Program-made: the position numbers and the translations under genes | In this document: positions 55,008 through 64,000 of the stretch, piece after piece | Position numbering within the stretch: the stretch's first letter is position 1 | How the letters are laid out: the number at the start of each line of letters is the position of its first letter | From: Pseudoalteromonas xiamenensis | GTDB lineage: Bacteria > Pseudomonadota > Gammaproteobacteria > Enterobacterales > Alteromonadaceae | Assembly (NCBI RefSeq): GCF_030994125.1 | Contig: NZ_CP099917.1 | Span: 2,012,501-2,076,500, forward strand | Reading direction: 5' to 3' | Length of the DNA: 64,000 bases | Notes under the pieces: generated by a model | What the model saw: only the letters and a program-made list of their open reading frames with translations | What the model was told of the DNA's origin: nothing | Databases searched by the model: none

Positions 55008-57302
55008 TTACTGTTGCGTGGTTTGAATTGTCAATCGATGCTCTAATTCCCCAGGTAACAACGGCAATGTGCCTCCTGTTGCATACTCCTCAAAACCTGC
55101 GCGGTAATAGGGTGACAGTGGATGACCGCTTTGCCCTCCAGCCATGGTCATTGTGGCATTGTCCAGGTGCCCTGGTTGAGCAATAAAACGTTGTGATGCA
55201 CCGAAATGCGGCATCTGTACGGCAGGCATAAACGTGTCACCAAATGCCGGCATTTTTGGCATGTCGAGTAGCTTTGATAAAAGTGGGATTTGTCTACTAA
55301 ATGGATGTTGGACATGCAGCGCGTTTACCTCTCCCCAAGACCACCCTGCCATAGAAACTCCGTGTTTGGCGGTCAGGTCAGCTTTGGCTTGAACGTAACT
55401 ATCCAACAACAAGGCATCCCAACTTTCGTATTGGCCAAGCCATGACTTTGGCTGCGCTTCAATCAGTTTCCACATCGCAGGTTCTAAATTTCGCTTGATA
55501 GGTTTAAGAGAGCTGCCTTGTTGTCGTAATGCAGATTCAATACTGGCAAAGGCGACATCCAACACTTTGCCTCGATAAGCTTCCACAAGCGTATAGCCTA
55601 CGGAATCTGCGCAGGCACACCGTTGCCAATTCTGTAAAAAGCGAAGGTCGTCTTGGTAGGTATCAACGCCATTTGGACTCGATTGCAGCGTAGACATCAG
55701 CAATTCATGCCAAGGCGTTAAAAAACGTGCTTCATTGTCATGCTGCAAGGCATTGAAATCATCTTCGGCAAACTGTTTAGATTCAAAGAGGCGGTCACGT
55801 ATTTGCATTGCCCGCGCGCCCAGCGCATAACCGCCGTCCCCAAAACGAAGGTTATCCGACAAGCCTACAACGCGTGAATTCCCCGTCCATAACCTATTAC
55901 TTTGTGGGTTTAATACATATGGTCTGTCCGTTTCATTTTGCAGCCATGTCGGCGTATAGTCACGTTCTTGTACCGCGATATTGCTCGGTTCTGTGCGTTT
56001 AGGAACCGCTCCCATATTTGTCCAACCAGCATTACCTGCACGGTCAACAACCATTAAATTTTGCACTGGAATGCCGATACTTGGCGCTAACTCAATTGCT
56101 TGCTGAGCCGATTGCGCGGTTTCCAATTTCAGCAGGTTTAGGTTTACCGCATAGAGCTGATGGCCAACCCAAGAAAGGGCGTAACGTTTTCCATTAAAGG
56201 TTTCAACCGGTCCAAATTCACTCATTTCAAGGGGGAAAAAGGAGACTTGCCCTTTTGGCAGCGCGATTTCTTCTTTGATGATCTGCGTTTTTGTCTCTGT
56301 ATCGAGCTCAATCCAATCAGCGGTGTCCAGATACCCATTGGTAAATCCCCAGGCGATTGCATCATTTGTCCCAACCACAATTGCAGGCGCGCCTGGCAGC
56401 GAAACACCAGTTACCTGCACCGCTTCACCATCCTGTAGATAGTTCAATTGTGCGCGGTACCAAATTGATGGAACATTTAAACTTAAATGCATGTCGTCAG
56501 ATAGCATCGCCGCACCCGTTTTTGTTAACGCGCCCGTAACCGCCCAGTTATTACTGCCAATATCTAATGGCGTTTCGATATGGTGCAATGCGGTGAGTGT
56601 CTGTGATTTTAGTGTTGGCACTGGTTGATTAGACAACGCGAGCTTACTGCCATCCAAAGCGGCTTGATAGCGGCTTGGCTGCGTCAAAAATTCGCGCATT
56701 TCTGAGCCGAATTGGGTATCAAGTTCAATTAATGTTCGGTCGCGCTGAAACGTCCCTTCTTGCAAATCGAGGTACATTGCAAAAATAACCAACAAACTGT
56801 CTTCTGGTTGCCATGCTTTAATCGGTGCACCAGTCAGTAAGTACTCAAAACTTGAATAGCCCGTTTGTGCGCGACCTTCATTTGCACCTCTTGCGTATGC
56901 TGCCAAAACGGTTTGGTCGTCGACAGGCAGACTGCGCAAGATGAGCTCGCTGCGCTTTCGAAGTTGATGAAAACGCATCCGCTTATCTAAATTTACCGCC
57001 GCTTCACCAAACAACTCGCTAAGTTCGCCCGCCGCATTTCTGCGCAACAAGTCCATTTGAAAAAACCGATCTTGCCCATGCGCATACCCCAGACCATAAG
57101 CGGCATCTTGACGTGTCTTCGCCGTAATAACAGCTTGTCCTTGTACATCTCGTCCAATTTCCACATCGTGTTCAATTGCATCGCTACGCCCAGTTCCATC
57201 AAGCATCGGTAAGCTGAGAGTTAGCACTCCGTAGCACACTGCGGTGATCAACAAACCCAACGCAATCACAAGCATGACCAGCCGTTTTAACCAATTCAAC
57301 AT
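55008..57302 (-). CDS. Penicillin-acylase-family Ntn hydrolase
   Basis: Enzyme of 764 residues. A hydrophobic N-terminal anchor or signal (about 6-30) is followed by the alpha chain, a spacer, and the new N-terminal Ser in IGSNNWAV (about residue 250), where family members self-cleave. Downstream SLPGAPAIVVGTNDAIAWGFTN and PYVLNPQSNRLWTGNSR are family landmarks. Members hydrolyse amide-linked acyl chains: penicillins, N-acyl homoserine lactones or other amides. The substrate here is not known. AGGAA lies 8 bases before the ATG. Confidence 0.93.
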   Translation of the reverse strand: MLNWLKRLVMLVIALGLLITAVCYGVLTLSLPMLDGTGRSDAIEHDVEIGRDVQGQAVITAKTRQDAAYGLGYAHGQDRFFQMDLLRRNAAGELSELFGEAAVNLDKRMRFHQLRKRSELILRSLPVDDQTVLAAYARGANEGRAQTGYSSFEYLLTGAPIKAWQPEDSLLVIFAMYLDLQEGTFQRDRTLIELDTQFGSEMREFLTQPSRYQAALDGSKLALSNQPVPTLKSQTLTALHHIETPLDIGSNNWAVTGALTKTGAAMLSDDMHLSLNVPSIWYRAQLNYLQDGEAVQVTGVSLPGAPAIVVGTNDAIAWGFTNGYLDTADWIELDTETKTQIIKEEIALPKGQVSFFPLEMSEFGPVETFNGKRYALSWVGHQLYAVNLNLLKLETAQSAQQAIELAPSIGIPVQNLMVVDRAGNAGWTNMGAVPKRTEPSNIAVQERDYTPTWLQNETDRPYVLNPQSNRLWTGNSRVVGLSDNLRFGDGGYALGARAMQIRDRLFESKQFAEDDFNALQHDNEARFLTPWHELLMSTLQSSPNGVDTYQDDLRFLQNWQRCACADSVGYTLVEAYRGKVLDVAFASIESALRQQGSSLKPIKRNLEPAMWKLIEAQPKSWLGQYESWDALLLDSYVQAKADLTAKHGVSMAGWSWGEVNALHVQHPFSRQIPLLSKLLDMPKMPAFGDTFMPAVQMPHFGASQRFIAQPGHLDNATMTMAGGQSGHPLSPYYRAGFEEYATGGTLPLLPGELEHRLTIQTTQQ

Positions 57303-57614
57303 AGTTATAATTCCTATCCATGACGAAGATGATGTTTATTTTACGCGCAACAATGCCAATTAATATGACAAGACGCGGTGTTAATCTCACCTTACAGAGT
57401 GAAAATCAAATGAACAAGCTTGTTCCCAAACTGTTCCCTTTTAAGCGTAGTACAACGTACGTATACCCATCTTCTCAATATGAAATTGACCGATAACTCC
57501 ATGACAGAAATATAAAAAGCATCCAAGATTAGTCTGCTGATTTACTTGAAATGGCTTTCGCTTACGTTACGGGTGAACTATAGTAAAACCATTATAGGGA
57601 ATCATTATTGTTGC
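57303..57614. other. Gap between the acylase and hybrid kinase genes
   Basis: 312 bases without a gene I can support. It carries the promoters of two divergent genes, which I cannot place confidently. A repeated TTCCC pair (CTTGTTCCC and CTGTTCCC) lies near 57420-57440, and TATAGT near 57579-57584 could be a -10 for the kinase. Confidence 0.4.
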
Positions 57615-60600
57615 ATGCATTTCACGTCGCCCATTTCGCCAAGGAAAGCACGTTCGCTTAGGGTCGGATTTTGGACGCTATTGGTTGTTATTGCGGTGAT
57701 TGGCGTACTCGTTGACCGAGTCAATATCAACCGCCTAAAAGAAATAGCGCGAACCGATGCTTACGAAGAGGTCAATCTCTACCGTGCTAAGTTAGAGAGT
57801 CAAATTAACAGTAATCTGCAAATGGTCAGAGGCCTCGCTGTTGCTGTATCGGAAAAAGACAATCTGAATCAGGCCAATTTCACTAAAATCGCGGCACCTC
57901 TTTTTGATCACAGCCAAATTTTACGGAACATCGGTGCCGCACCAAATATGGTCATCACGTGGATGTATCCCCTGAAAGGGAATGAAAAAGCAATTGGACT
58001 TGATTATAACAACGTGCCATTACAGCGAGAGGCCGCCCTTCAAGCCAAGAACTCCAAATCCATCGTCCTTGCAGGTCCTCTAAAACTCGTCCAAGGCGGT
58101 GAGGCGCTCATCGCTAGAGTCCCAGTGTATGAAACCGAATCTAATCAGTTTTGGGGATTATTATCTGTCGTTATCGACATTGAAAAACTCTACAACGCCG
58201 TTGATCTTCAGACACTGCAGGACCGATTTTATGTTGGTTTACGCAAAATCGACAATACCAATAACGACGACCAAGGCTTTTTCCTAGGGTCGACGAATTT
58301 GCTTAACAAAGATGCCCTTGTCTTGAAAATTAATTTACCAAATCAACAAGATTGGGAACTCTACGCTTACCCAAAAGCCGGCTGGCAAGCGGATAGCGCG
58401 TCGCTGTGGCCATTTCGTTTAACGCTCCTGACGTTTTTGTGTTTATTTACCGGCGCGTTTGTATTTCTTAATCGCATTATTAAGCAGATCCAAGACAATG
58501 AACAACACCTCAATACCATGAGCCATCTCGCGGAGGTGGGAGCTTGGTCAGTTGATATGCGCACGCAGGAAGTATTTTGTTCTGAAGTCACTAAAGCCAT
58601 TTTTGAAACACCGTCAAACTTTCAACCAGGTTGGCTTAACAGTGTCGATTTTTTTGAACAAGGGTTACATCGCCGCCGCATTCAAGAGTTTATGGACCGC
58701 GCCATCAAGCATGCACAACCGTTTGAAGATGAATTCCTAATTACAACAGACAAAGGAAATATGCGTTGGATCTCGATAAAAGCCTTTCCTCGCGTAGAGA
58801 AGGGACGTACTGTCGAAGTGGTTGGCTCTTTGCAAAATATCGATGTGCGCAAGAAAATCGAATTAGAACATGACAAAATTGCTCGACATAACGAATTACT
58901 CGCACGTATCACAACGCATGAAGCGCTACTTGGCAACCAGCTCGATCTCGCCCATCAACTCATAACCGATGCGGTGTGCAGCGGCCTTGCTGCTGCGCGC
59001 TCAACAGTCTGGTTATTTGATGAAAACAAACAACATTTGATCCCCACGGCCTTTAGCCATACCAAAGCGAAGGCCTGGGAGCAGTTTCCACCGTGGCGTG
59101 CCAATACGCTTAAAAAATTGTTTGAAACGATTGAGAAAGAAGAACTTATCGCGCTTCCTGATGCCCGTAAAAATGCCATATCTGAACCACTAGTAGAACA
59201 CTATCTTACCCCCTTTGAGATCCAATCACTGTATATCAGCCCCATCGTTCATCATGGCAAAGCCGTAGGGATTTTGAATGTCGAGTACAATGTACCAAAC
59301 CCGAATTGGACGCCAAGTGATACTCGATTCATTAAGGCATTGGCGGTTGTACTCGGGAGTTTATACGCGAATAAAGAAACGCTGAAATCGAAACAATTGG
59401 CGCTCGTTCAAAAGGAACTCGCCGAGCAATCAGCAAAAATGAAAGCGGAATTTTTAGCAAGTATGAGCCATGAAATCCGTACGCCAATGAATGGCATTTT
59501 GGGGATGATGACCGTATTACAACAAACCGAACTGACTTCTTCACAACGCCATCAAATTCATCTAGCTCAAAGTTCGGCTGAATCTCTGTTGACGATTATT
59601 AATGACATTCTCGACTTTTCGAAAATCGAAGCGGGTAAAGTAGAAATCGATCATGTGGAGGTGGATCTCGTTTCGCTTCTCAGTGAAACAATTGAATCTT
59701 TTGCGTTGAAAGCCGAAGAAAAACAAACCTTATTGGAGTTCGATTGCCGCAACTTGCAAATCGCCCAAGCGAAAACCGACCCACATCGATTACGCCAAGT
59801 CCTCAATAACTTGTTAAGTAATGCCGTCAAATTTACGGAACAAGGGAAAATTATCCTTACGTGTTACAGCGAACAAAATGCCGATGAAACACGTTTATGG
59901 TGCAGTGTAGAAGACACCGGAATTGGTATTGCCAAAGAAAAGCTGGCCACTATTTTTGATTCGTTCACCCAAGCCGATAGCTCGACTACGCGAAAATACG
60001 GGGGAACAGGACTTGGGCTTTCAATCGCCAGTCAATTGTGTGAGCTGCTTGGCGGATCACTCAGTGCTTACAGCAAGTTAAACATTGGTAGCACATTCAC
60101 GTTTTACATCGTGCTAAAAGAACCTGTCGCGATAGAACCTATCGACAATGATGCGCTTGAACTCGTCTTGCTTGTTCCTGATCATGTCGCCACAACGTCC
60201 GTGCGCCACGTGCTTGCTCCTTGGCACATTAAAACTGCCCTTTATCATGACGTAACACACCTACTACAGCATTTACAAGCCAATCCAACGTCTCAATCAC
60301 TGCTAATCCTCGACCCCGTTATGTTAATCGAGTCACAAGACACTGCATCGCTGAAACACACTATTACCTCCCGTCAATTAGCGTTTGCAAAAATCTCAAC
60401 CTCGGCACATAGCCAAGCGTTACTCTGGCCAGATCTAAAACCTGCCTTAGACATGCTTTATCCACTCACACCAGCAAACGCGCTCATGTTGTACCACGGT
60501 GAACCTGAGTTACAAGCTCAGTCGAACAGCGTGTTGCATGGACACGTGCTGCTAGTCGAAGACAACAAGGTCAATCAAATCGTTGCCACCAGCTTACTGA

Positions 60601-60953
60601 CCAAAATGGGCTTAACGGTGAGTGTGGTAGAACACGGTGTGGCGGCACTACAAATAATGGCGGCGGACCCGTCATTTGATTTAGTGCTAATGGATTGCCA
60701 AATGCCCGAGATGGATGGTTACGAAGCAACGTCTCGGATTCGCCGCGGCGAAGCCGGTGAACATGCTAAATCGATTGCAATCATCGCCTTGACGGCGAAT
60801 GCTATGGTGGGCGATAAAGAAAAATGTTTGGCTGCTGGCATGGACGCGTATTTAAGTAAACCGCTGCAGTTTGATTCCTTGAAAGCCGCGATCGCCCAAT
60901 GGATTCGCCAAGCATCGACCGTTAGTCCAACTAGAATAACAACCAATTCATAG
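57615..60953 (+). CDS. CHASE-PAS-GAF hybrid sensor histidine kinase
   Basis: Kinase of 1112 residues. TM1 (about 15-36), a periplasmic CHASE domain (about 55-225) with VSEKDNLNQANF and VARVPVYE-like segments, TM2 (about 270-295), PAS (about 310-410), GAF (about 430-590), HisKA with H619 (MSHEIRTPMNG), HATPase (LLSNAVKFT, DTGIGI, GGTGLGLSI), a degenerate receiver-like stretch (about 850-960) and a true receiver with LLVEDNKVNQ, D1027 (LMDCQMPEMDG) and SKPLQ. CHASE domains bind small ligands such as cytokinin-like molecules. The frame opens at 57546; ATG 57615 starts just before TM1 and is preferred, though AGGGA is 14 bases away. Confidence 0.92.
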   Translation: MHFTSPISPRKARSLRVGFWTLLVVIAVIGVLVDRVNINRLKEIARTDAYEEVNLYRAKLESQINSNLQMVRGLAVAVSEKDNLNQANFTKIAAPLFDHSQILRNIGAAPNMVITWMYPLKGNEKAIGLDYNNVPLQREAALQAKNSKSIVLAGPLKLVQGGEALIARVPVYETESNQFWGLLSVVIDIEKLYNAVDLQTLQDRFYVGLRKIDNTNNDDQGFFLGSTNLLNKDALVLKINLPNQQDWELYAYPKAGWQADSASLWPFRLTLLTFLCLFTGAFVFLNRIIKQIQDNEQHLNTMSHLAEVGAWSVDMRTQEVFCSEVTKAIFETPSNFQPGWLNSVDFFEQGLHRRRIQEFMDRAIKHAQPFEDEFLITTDKGNMRWISIKAFPRVEKGRTVEVVGSLQNIDVRKKIELEHDKIARHNELLARITTHEALLGNQLDLAHQLITDAVCSGLAAARSTVWLFDENKQHLIPTAFSHTKAKAWEQFPPWRANTLKKLFETIEKEELIALPDARKNAISEPLVEHYLTPFEIQSLYISPIVHHGKAVGILNVEYNVPNPNWTPSDTRFIKALAVVLGSLYANKETLKSKQLALVQKELAEQSAKMKAEFLASMSHEIRTPMNGILGMMTVLQQTELTSSQRHQIHLAQSSAESLLTIINDILDFSKIEAGKVEIDHVEVDLVSLLSETIESFALKAEEKQTLLEFDCRNLQIAQAKTDPHRLRQVLNNLLSNAVKFTEQGKIILTCYSEQNADETRLWCSVEDTGIGIAKEKLATIFDSFTQADSSTTRKYGGTGLGLSIASQLCELLGGSLSAYSKLNIGSTFTFYIVLKEPVAIEPIDNDALELVLLVPDHVATTSVRHVLAPWHIKTALYHDVTHLLQHLQANPTSQSLLILDPVMLIESQDTASLKHTITSRQLAFAKISTSAHSQALLWPDLKPALDMLYPLTPANALMLYHGEPELQAQSNSVLHGHVLLVEDNKVNQIVATSLLTKMGLTVSVVEHGVAALQIMAADPSFDLVLMDCQMPEMDGYEATSRIRRGEAGEHAKSIAIIALTANAMVGDKEKCLAAGMDAYLSKPLQFDSLKAAIAQWIRQASTVSPTRITTNS

Positions 60954-60966
60954 AGGTATATTGAAT

Positions 60967-61596
60967 ATGGAACTCAATCAACTCGAACAGCGCATTCTTG
61001 GATGTCTCATTGAAAAGTCCATCACCACACCGGATATTTATCCACTATCTTTAAATGCGCTCACCACCGCTTGCAATCAAAAAACCAATCGCGAACCGGT
61101 ACTCAATGTTAGTGAACAGGCGGTGTTAGACACACTGGACGGATTAATTGACCAGCGTTTAGTCGTCGTAGAGTCCGTTGGTAGTCGCGTCCAAAAATAC
61201 CGCCAGCGTCTATGCCAAGGCGAGTTTGCAAAATTATCACTGACGAATCAGCAGGTCGCCATTCTTTGTTTGTTGTTTCTCCGTGGGGCGCAAACGCCAG
61301 GCGAGCTGCGCACGCGAAGTACACGCCTAGCTGAATTTAAGGATGTGCAGCAGGTAGAAAGCGAATTGAATAATTTAATTTCAGCGGGTCACGCTCAACT
61401 GTTAGATAAAGCACCTGGCCAACGTGAAGCCCGTTATGCTCACACGTTAAGTAGTGATGTATACGTGGGCGTTAGTGAAATGCCGACCGCGGGGCATATG
61501 GAGATTTCGAGTACGCACGAGATTGAAGCGTTACTGCGTGAAATTGAGGAAGTTAAAGCCGAATTGCGACAAATTAAGCAGCATTTGGGTCTTTAA
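60967..61596 (+). CDS. YceH-family (DUF480) protein
   Basis: 209 residues matching the YceH/DUF480 family: two winged-helix domains (about 1-85 and 95-170; LEQRILGCLIEKSITTPDIYPLSLNALTTACNQKTNREP is diagnostic) and a C-terminal coiled coil (EALLREIEEVKAELRQIKQHL). Function is unknown. Either TTG 60961 or ATG 60967 could start; the ATG fits the family start. It follows the hybrid kinase after a few bases, so it may be cotranscribed. Confidence 0.9.
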   Translation: MELNQLEQRILGCLIEKSITTPDIYPLSLNALTTACNQKTNREPVLNVSEQAVLDTLDGLIDQRLVVVESVGSRVQKYRQRLCQGEFAKLSLTNQQVAILCLLFLRGAQTPGELRTRSTRLAEFKDVQQVESELNNLISAGHAQLLDKAPGQREARYAHTLSSDVYVGVSEMPTAGHMEISSTHEIEALLREIEEVKAELRQIKQHLGL

Positions 61597-61652
61597 TTTC
61601 ATCGTTAATATCCACATAATAACAAAAAACATTATGGCAAAGAGGAGCCACC

Positions 61653-62489
61653 ATGCGTGCTGCTATTTTGGCTGAAATGAAAGTTCAGCCTGAGATCAAC
61701 GTTGCATTCGAGGTCGAAAGACGTGTTCAATTTATCAAGCAACGACTCACTTCATCAGGTTGCAGAACCTTAGTGCTTGGGATCAGCGGTGGTGTCGATT
61801 CATCAACGTGTGGTCGTCTTTGCCAACTTGCCGTCAATGAACTGAATGCCACACAAGCTGATGTGCATTATCAATTCATAGCAATGCGTTTGCCGTACGG
61901 TGTGCAAGCGGATGAAGACGAGGCACAACTTGCGGTCGACTTTATCCAACCAAGTCAACGCCTAACCGTCAACATCAAGCCTGCTGCTGATGCTATGCAT
62001 GAACAAGCGCTTGCCGCGATGGCCGGAGGACAACTCTCGCTGCCTGCTGAGCACCTAGTGGATTTCATTAAAGGCAATGTGAAAGCGCGTCAACGCATGG
62101 TCGCGCAATATGAAATTGCTGGCCTTACGCAAGGCCTCGTGGTTGGAACGGATCACAGTGCAGAAAACATCACCGGTTTTTACACGAAATTTGGTGACGG
62201 TGCATGTGACTTAGCGCCACTCTTTGGTCTGTCTAAGCGTCAAGTCCGCGCACTGGCTGCTCACCTTGGCGCTCCCGCAAGCTTAGTGCACAAAACGCCG
62301 ACCGCTGATTTAGAAGACAATCGACCTGGGCTTGCTGACGAGGATGCACTGGGTCTGAGCTATGACCAAATTGACGATTTCCTTGAAGGCAAAGACGTAC
62401 CAGATTACGTGACCGAAAAATTGGTTGCGATATACCTACGCACACAACACAAACGTCAGCCAATTCCAACGATCTATGACGAGCAATAG
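61653..62489 (+). CDS. nadE: Ammonia-dependent NAD+ synthetase
   Basis: Last step of NAD synthesis: adenylates and amidates nicotinic acid adenine dinucleotide. It has 278 residues (E. coli 275). The P-loop SGGVDSS, the dimer/substrate region [27 protein letters not shown] and the closing [11 protein letters not shown] are intact. No glutaminase domain, so free ammonia is used. GAGGAG lies five bases before the ATG. Confidence 0.96.
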   Translation: MRAAILAEMKVQPEINVAFEVERRVQFIKQRLTSSGCRTLVLGISGGVDSSTCGRLCQLAVNELNATQADVHYQFIAMRLPYGVQADEDEAQLAVDFIQPSQRLTVNIKPAADAMHEQALAAMAGGQLSLPAEHLVDFIKGNVKARQRMVAQYEIAGLTQGLVVGTDHSAENITGFYTKFGDGACDLAPLFGLSKRQVRALAAHLGAPASLVHKTPTADLEDNRPGLADEDALGLSYDQIDDFLEGKDVPDYVTEKLVAIYLRTQHKRQPIPTIYDEQ

Positions 62490-62522
62490 TGCTGAATAGT
62501 GCTGTCGTCTTAGTTGACTGAA

Positions 62523-62557
62523 ACAAAAAGCACCCTAGGGTGCTTTTTGTTTTTTTG
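62523..62557. terminator. Bidirectional terminator between nadE and the TauE/SafE gene
   Basis: AAAAAGCACCC and GGGTGCTTTTT form a long stem around TA, followed by a second T run. Convergent genes share it. Confidence 0.9.
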
Positions 62558-62583
62558 TGTCACGTCGCTTTTGTTGCATGGGA

Positions 62584-63546
62584 TTAGAATGATCGATATA
62601 ACTCATAGCTGGTAAAACCAACTTCAAGTGAGATGAGCACAAGCAGAAAACTAACTAAGCTCCCTACTTTTAGCTTTGCACATACGTAGGCACCCAATGG
62701 GGCACCAATCACCACAACAGGGATTGCTGCAAATAAATAGGCACTAATTTCCGTGGTAATCGTTTGTAAATACAGGGCATTGAGAACACTCCCCACTATC
62801 GAAGTAAACGCCATAATGACCACCGATGTAGCCGTTGCGCGTTTAACGTCTGCTTGATAGGCCAAAACCAACAGTGCGAAGATAGCAATGTCAGCACCAG
62901 AGCCGACTAAACCACTAGCAATACCTCCAAACCCCGCAACCAGCATAAATCGAAGTGGTTTTGGGTCAATTCGCACATGATCGGGTAAATGATGAGCCTT
63001 TCGCCACCAGCGATAGATAAGCGTAATCGCAAAGCAAAGCAGTAGCACACTAAAAATACTTTTGGTCAGCAATCTCGGTGCATGAGGCGCGATGAATAAT
63101 AAACTGCCTATCACGCCCAGTGTCGCCATAGGTAACGCCATTAGTACCACATTTCCATAGACAGGGATCCGCCGACATAAAATCGTGATCGTCGCTGCAG
63201 TCATTCCAAAACTTTGAATAGCCAAAGAAAATACTTTGGCTGTTGCTGGGTCGATGTGAAGCAACTTGGTCATGACAGGGAACGCAACCGCGCCTCCACC
63301 CAACGCCGTACCACCGGCAACGAAGGAACCAAATGCCATGGTCAGCGCAATTTCCCATTCATGGGCAATACTTAATAACGCACTTTGCAACCCTTGGTGA
63401 AAAACCAGCGTGCTATAAACCACAACAATTAACCAAAGCGGCAACCAACTCAGTGAAAAAATGGGGTGAACTACGTAGCGTTTCACACTAACCTCTGTAG
63501 TAACAACAGTGGAAAATAGAGAAGTGATCGCTCGCTCAATTCTCAT
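62584..63546 (-). CDS. TauE/SafE-family membrane transporter
   Basis: 320 residues, about eight to nine hydrophobic helices in two halves. Glycine-rich helix starts GSFVAGGTALGGGAVAFPVM (first half) and GGIASGLVGSGADIAIF (second half) are typical of the family. Members export sulfite, sulfoacetate or other organic anions; the substrate is open. It has an extra N-terminal amphipathic stretch of about 20 residues. No sulfur-metabolism gene is adjacent. Confidence 0.9.
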   Translation of the reverse strand: MRIERAITSLFSTVVTTEVSVKRYVVHPIFSLSWLPLWLIVVVYSTLVFHQGLQSALLSIAHEWEIALTMAFGSFVAGGTALGGGAVAFPVMTKLLHIDPATAKVFSLAIQSFGMTAATITILCRRIPVYGNVVLMALPMATLGVIGSLLFIAPHAPRLLTKSIFSVLLLCFAITLIYRWWRKAHHLPDHVRIDPKPLRFMLVAGFGGIASGLVGSGADIAIFALLVLAYQADVKRATATSVVIMAFTSIVGSVLNALYLQTITTEISAYLFAAIPVVVIGAPLGAYVCAKLKVGSLVSFLLVLISLEVGFTSYELYRSF

Positions 63547-63621
63547 CGTAAAGGCTGAAACATGTTAGCGGTTTGCGTTATAGTTAGCCAAGCACTTTAT
63601 TAGGATGGAAAATAAATACCC

Positions 63622-64000
63622 ATGAGTTCACCTGTTTTGATCACAGGGGGCGCACAGCGAATTGGACTTGCGCTTGCCCAACACCTCATTGCTGAGCATG
63701 TTCCAGTCATCGTAACCTATCGAACTCGACACGAGGCCATCGATACTCTTGAAGCTGCTGGCGCTATATGTTTACTCGCGGATATTCGTACTGATGCGGA
63801 CATCGAGCAATTGATTGGTCAAGTTAAACAACATTGCACCTCGCTTCGAGCGATTGTCCACAATGCCTCAAGCTGGGATTGCGAAGAACTGAATTCGGAC
63901 TGGACGACACTGTTTGATAACATGATGCGGATTCACGCCAAATTACCTTATTTGCTGAATTTAGGGCTTGTGGATTACCTAGAAGCACATAATGGCATCG
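63622..64000 (+). CDS. folM: Dihydromonapterin/dihydrofolate reductase FolM, 5' part (window edge)
   Basis: Short-chain dehydrogenase that reduces dihydromonapterin to tetrahydromonapterin. The first 126 codons are present. VLITGGAQRIGLALAQHLI is the NADPH-binding loop, VTYRTRHEAIDTLEAAGA matches the FolM-specific Y-R-T segment and LRAIVHNASSWD the NNAG-equivalent. The rest, including the YxxxK site, lies beyond the window. Similarity to E. coli FolM along the whole visible part supports the name. Confidence 0.88.
   Translation, partial: MSSPVLITGGAQRIGLALAQHLIAEHVPVIVTYRTRHEAIDTLEAAGAICLLADIRTDADIEQLIGQVKQHCTSLRAIVHNASSWDCEELNSDWTTLFDNMMRIHAKLPYLLNLGLVDYLEAHNGI

Noticed and set aside
54048..57302. 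Penicillin acylase plus MBL protein as an antibiotic-resistance island
   Set aside because: Both are broad folds, they are separated by a terminator, and nothing mobile flanks them.

Overview
This window comes from the chromosome of a gammaproteobacterium and looks like core genome from a marine member of the Alteromonadales, probably near Pseudoalteromonas. The evidence is gene order shared with E. coli and Vibrio (gppA-rhlB-trxA-rho; murB-birA-pantothenate kinase-tRNA(Thr,Tyr,Gly,Thr)-tuf; cyaY-hemC-hemD-hemX-hemY; lptM-lysA-dapF-DUF484-xerC-HAD; ubiD-fre), moderate GC, and many exported peptidases, chemoreceptors and hybrid kinases. The genus is an inference. I see no rRNA operon, prophage, insertion sequence or CRISPR array.

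Layout. 1-4.7 kb: gppA (cut by the window edge), rhlB, trxA, rho, an exported DUF2057 protein and a HinT-type HIT protein. 4.9-7.9 kb: a CsgD/VpsT-like LuxR regulator and a seven-helix hybrid histidine kinase. 8-14.8 kb: an exported beta-propeller amidohydrolase and a chemoreceptor with an extended HAMP array. 15-20.3 kb: an orphan GIY-YIG protein, then tuf, four tRNA genes and coaX-birA-murB, all on the minus strand. 20.4-31.2 kb: an M1 aminopeptidase, a second chemoreceptor, a TPR hybrid kinase broken by a -1 frameshift, a DnaJ-related protein, an M28 peptidase and a PAS-GGDEF-EAL protein. 31.5-35.4 kb: ubiD, fre, a CBS protein and adenosine deaminase.

35.5-41.4 kb is a minus-strand cluster: cyaY, an esterase, a DUF2914 protein, hemC, a fused hemD-hemX and hemY. 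It puts three tetrapyrrole genes together with the frataxin gene. 41.5-46.3 kb is a plus-strand run: lptM, lysA, dapF, DUF484, xerC and a HAD phosphatase. lysA and dapF give the last steps of diaminopimelate and lysine synthesis. 46.3-49.1 kb: an unrecognised exported protein, a long intergenic palindrome, a small hypothetical protein and a pseudouridine synthase. 49.2-50.8 kb: a BlaI/M56-TonB regulatory pair behind two BlaI-type operators. 51-64 kb: a DMT transporter, a MAPEG protein, a GNAT-nitrilase fusion, a metallo-beta-lactamase-fold protein, a penicillin-acylase-family enzyme, a CHASE-PAS-GAF hybrid kinase, YceH, nadE, a TauE/SafE protein and the start of folM.

The accessory theme is signal transduction: three hybrid kinases (one broken), two chemoreceptors, a CsgD-like regulator and a c-di-GMP enzyme. 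The items most worth a second look are the HAMP array, the frameshifted TPR kinase, the hemD-hemX fusion with an internal start signal, the 47.87-47.97 kb palindrome, the HTH/GIY-YIG gene beside tuf and the BlaI/M56-TonB pair. None of these alone proves a new system.
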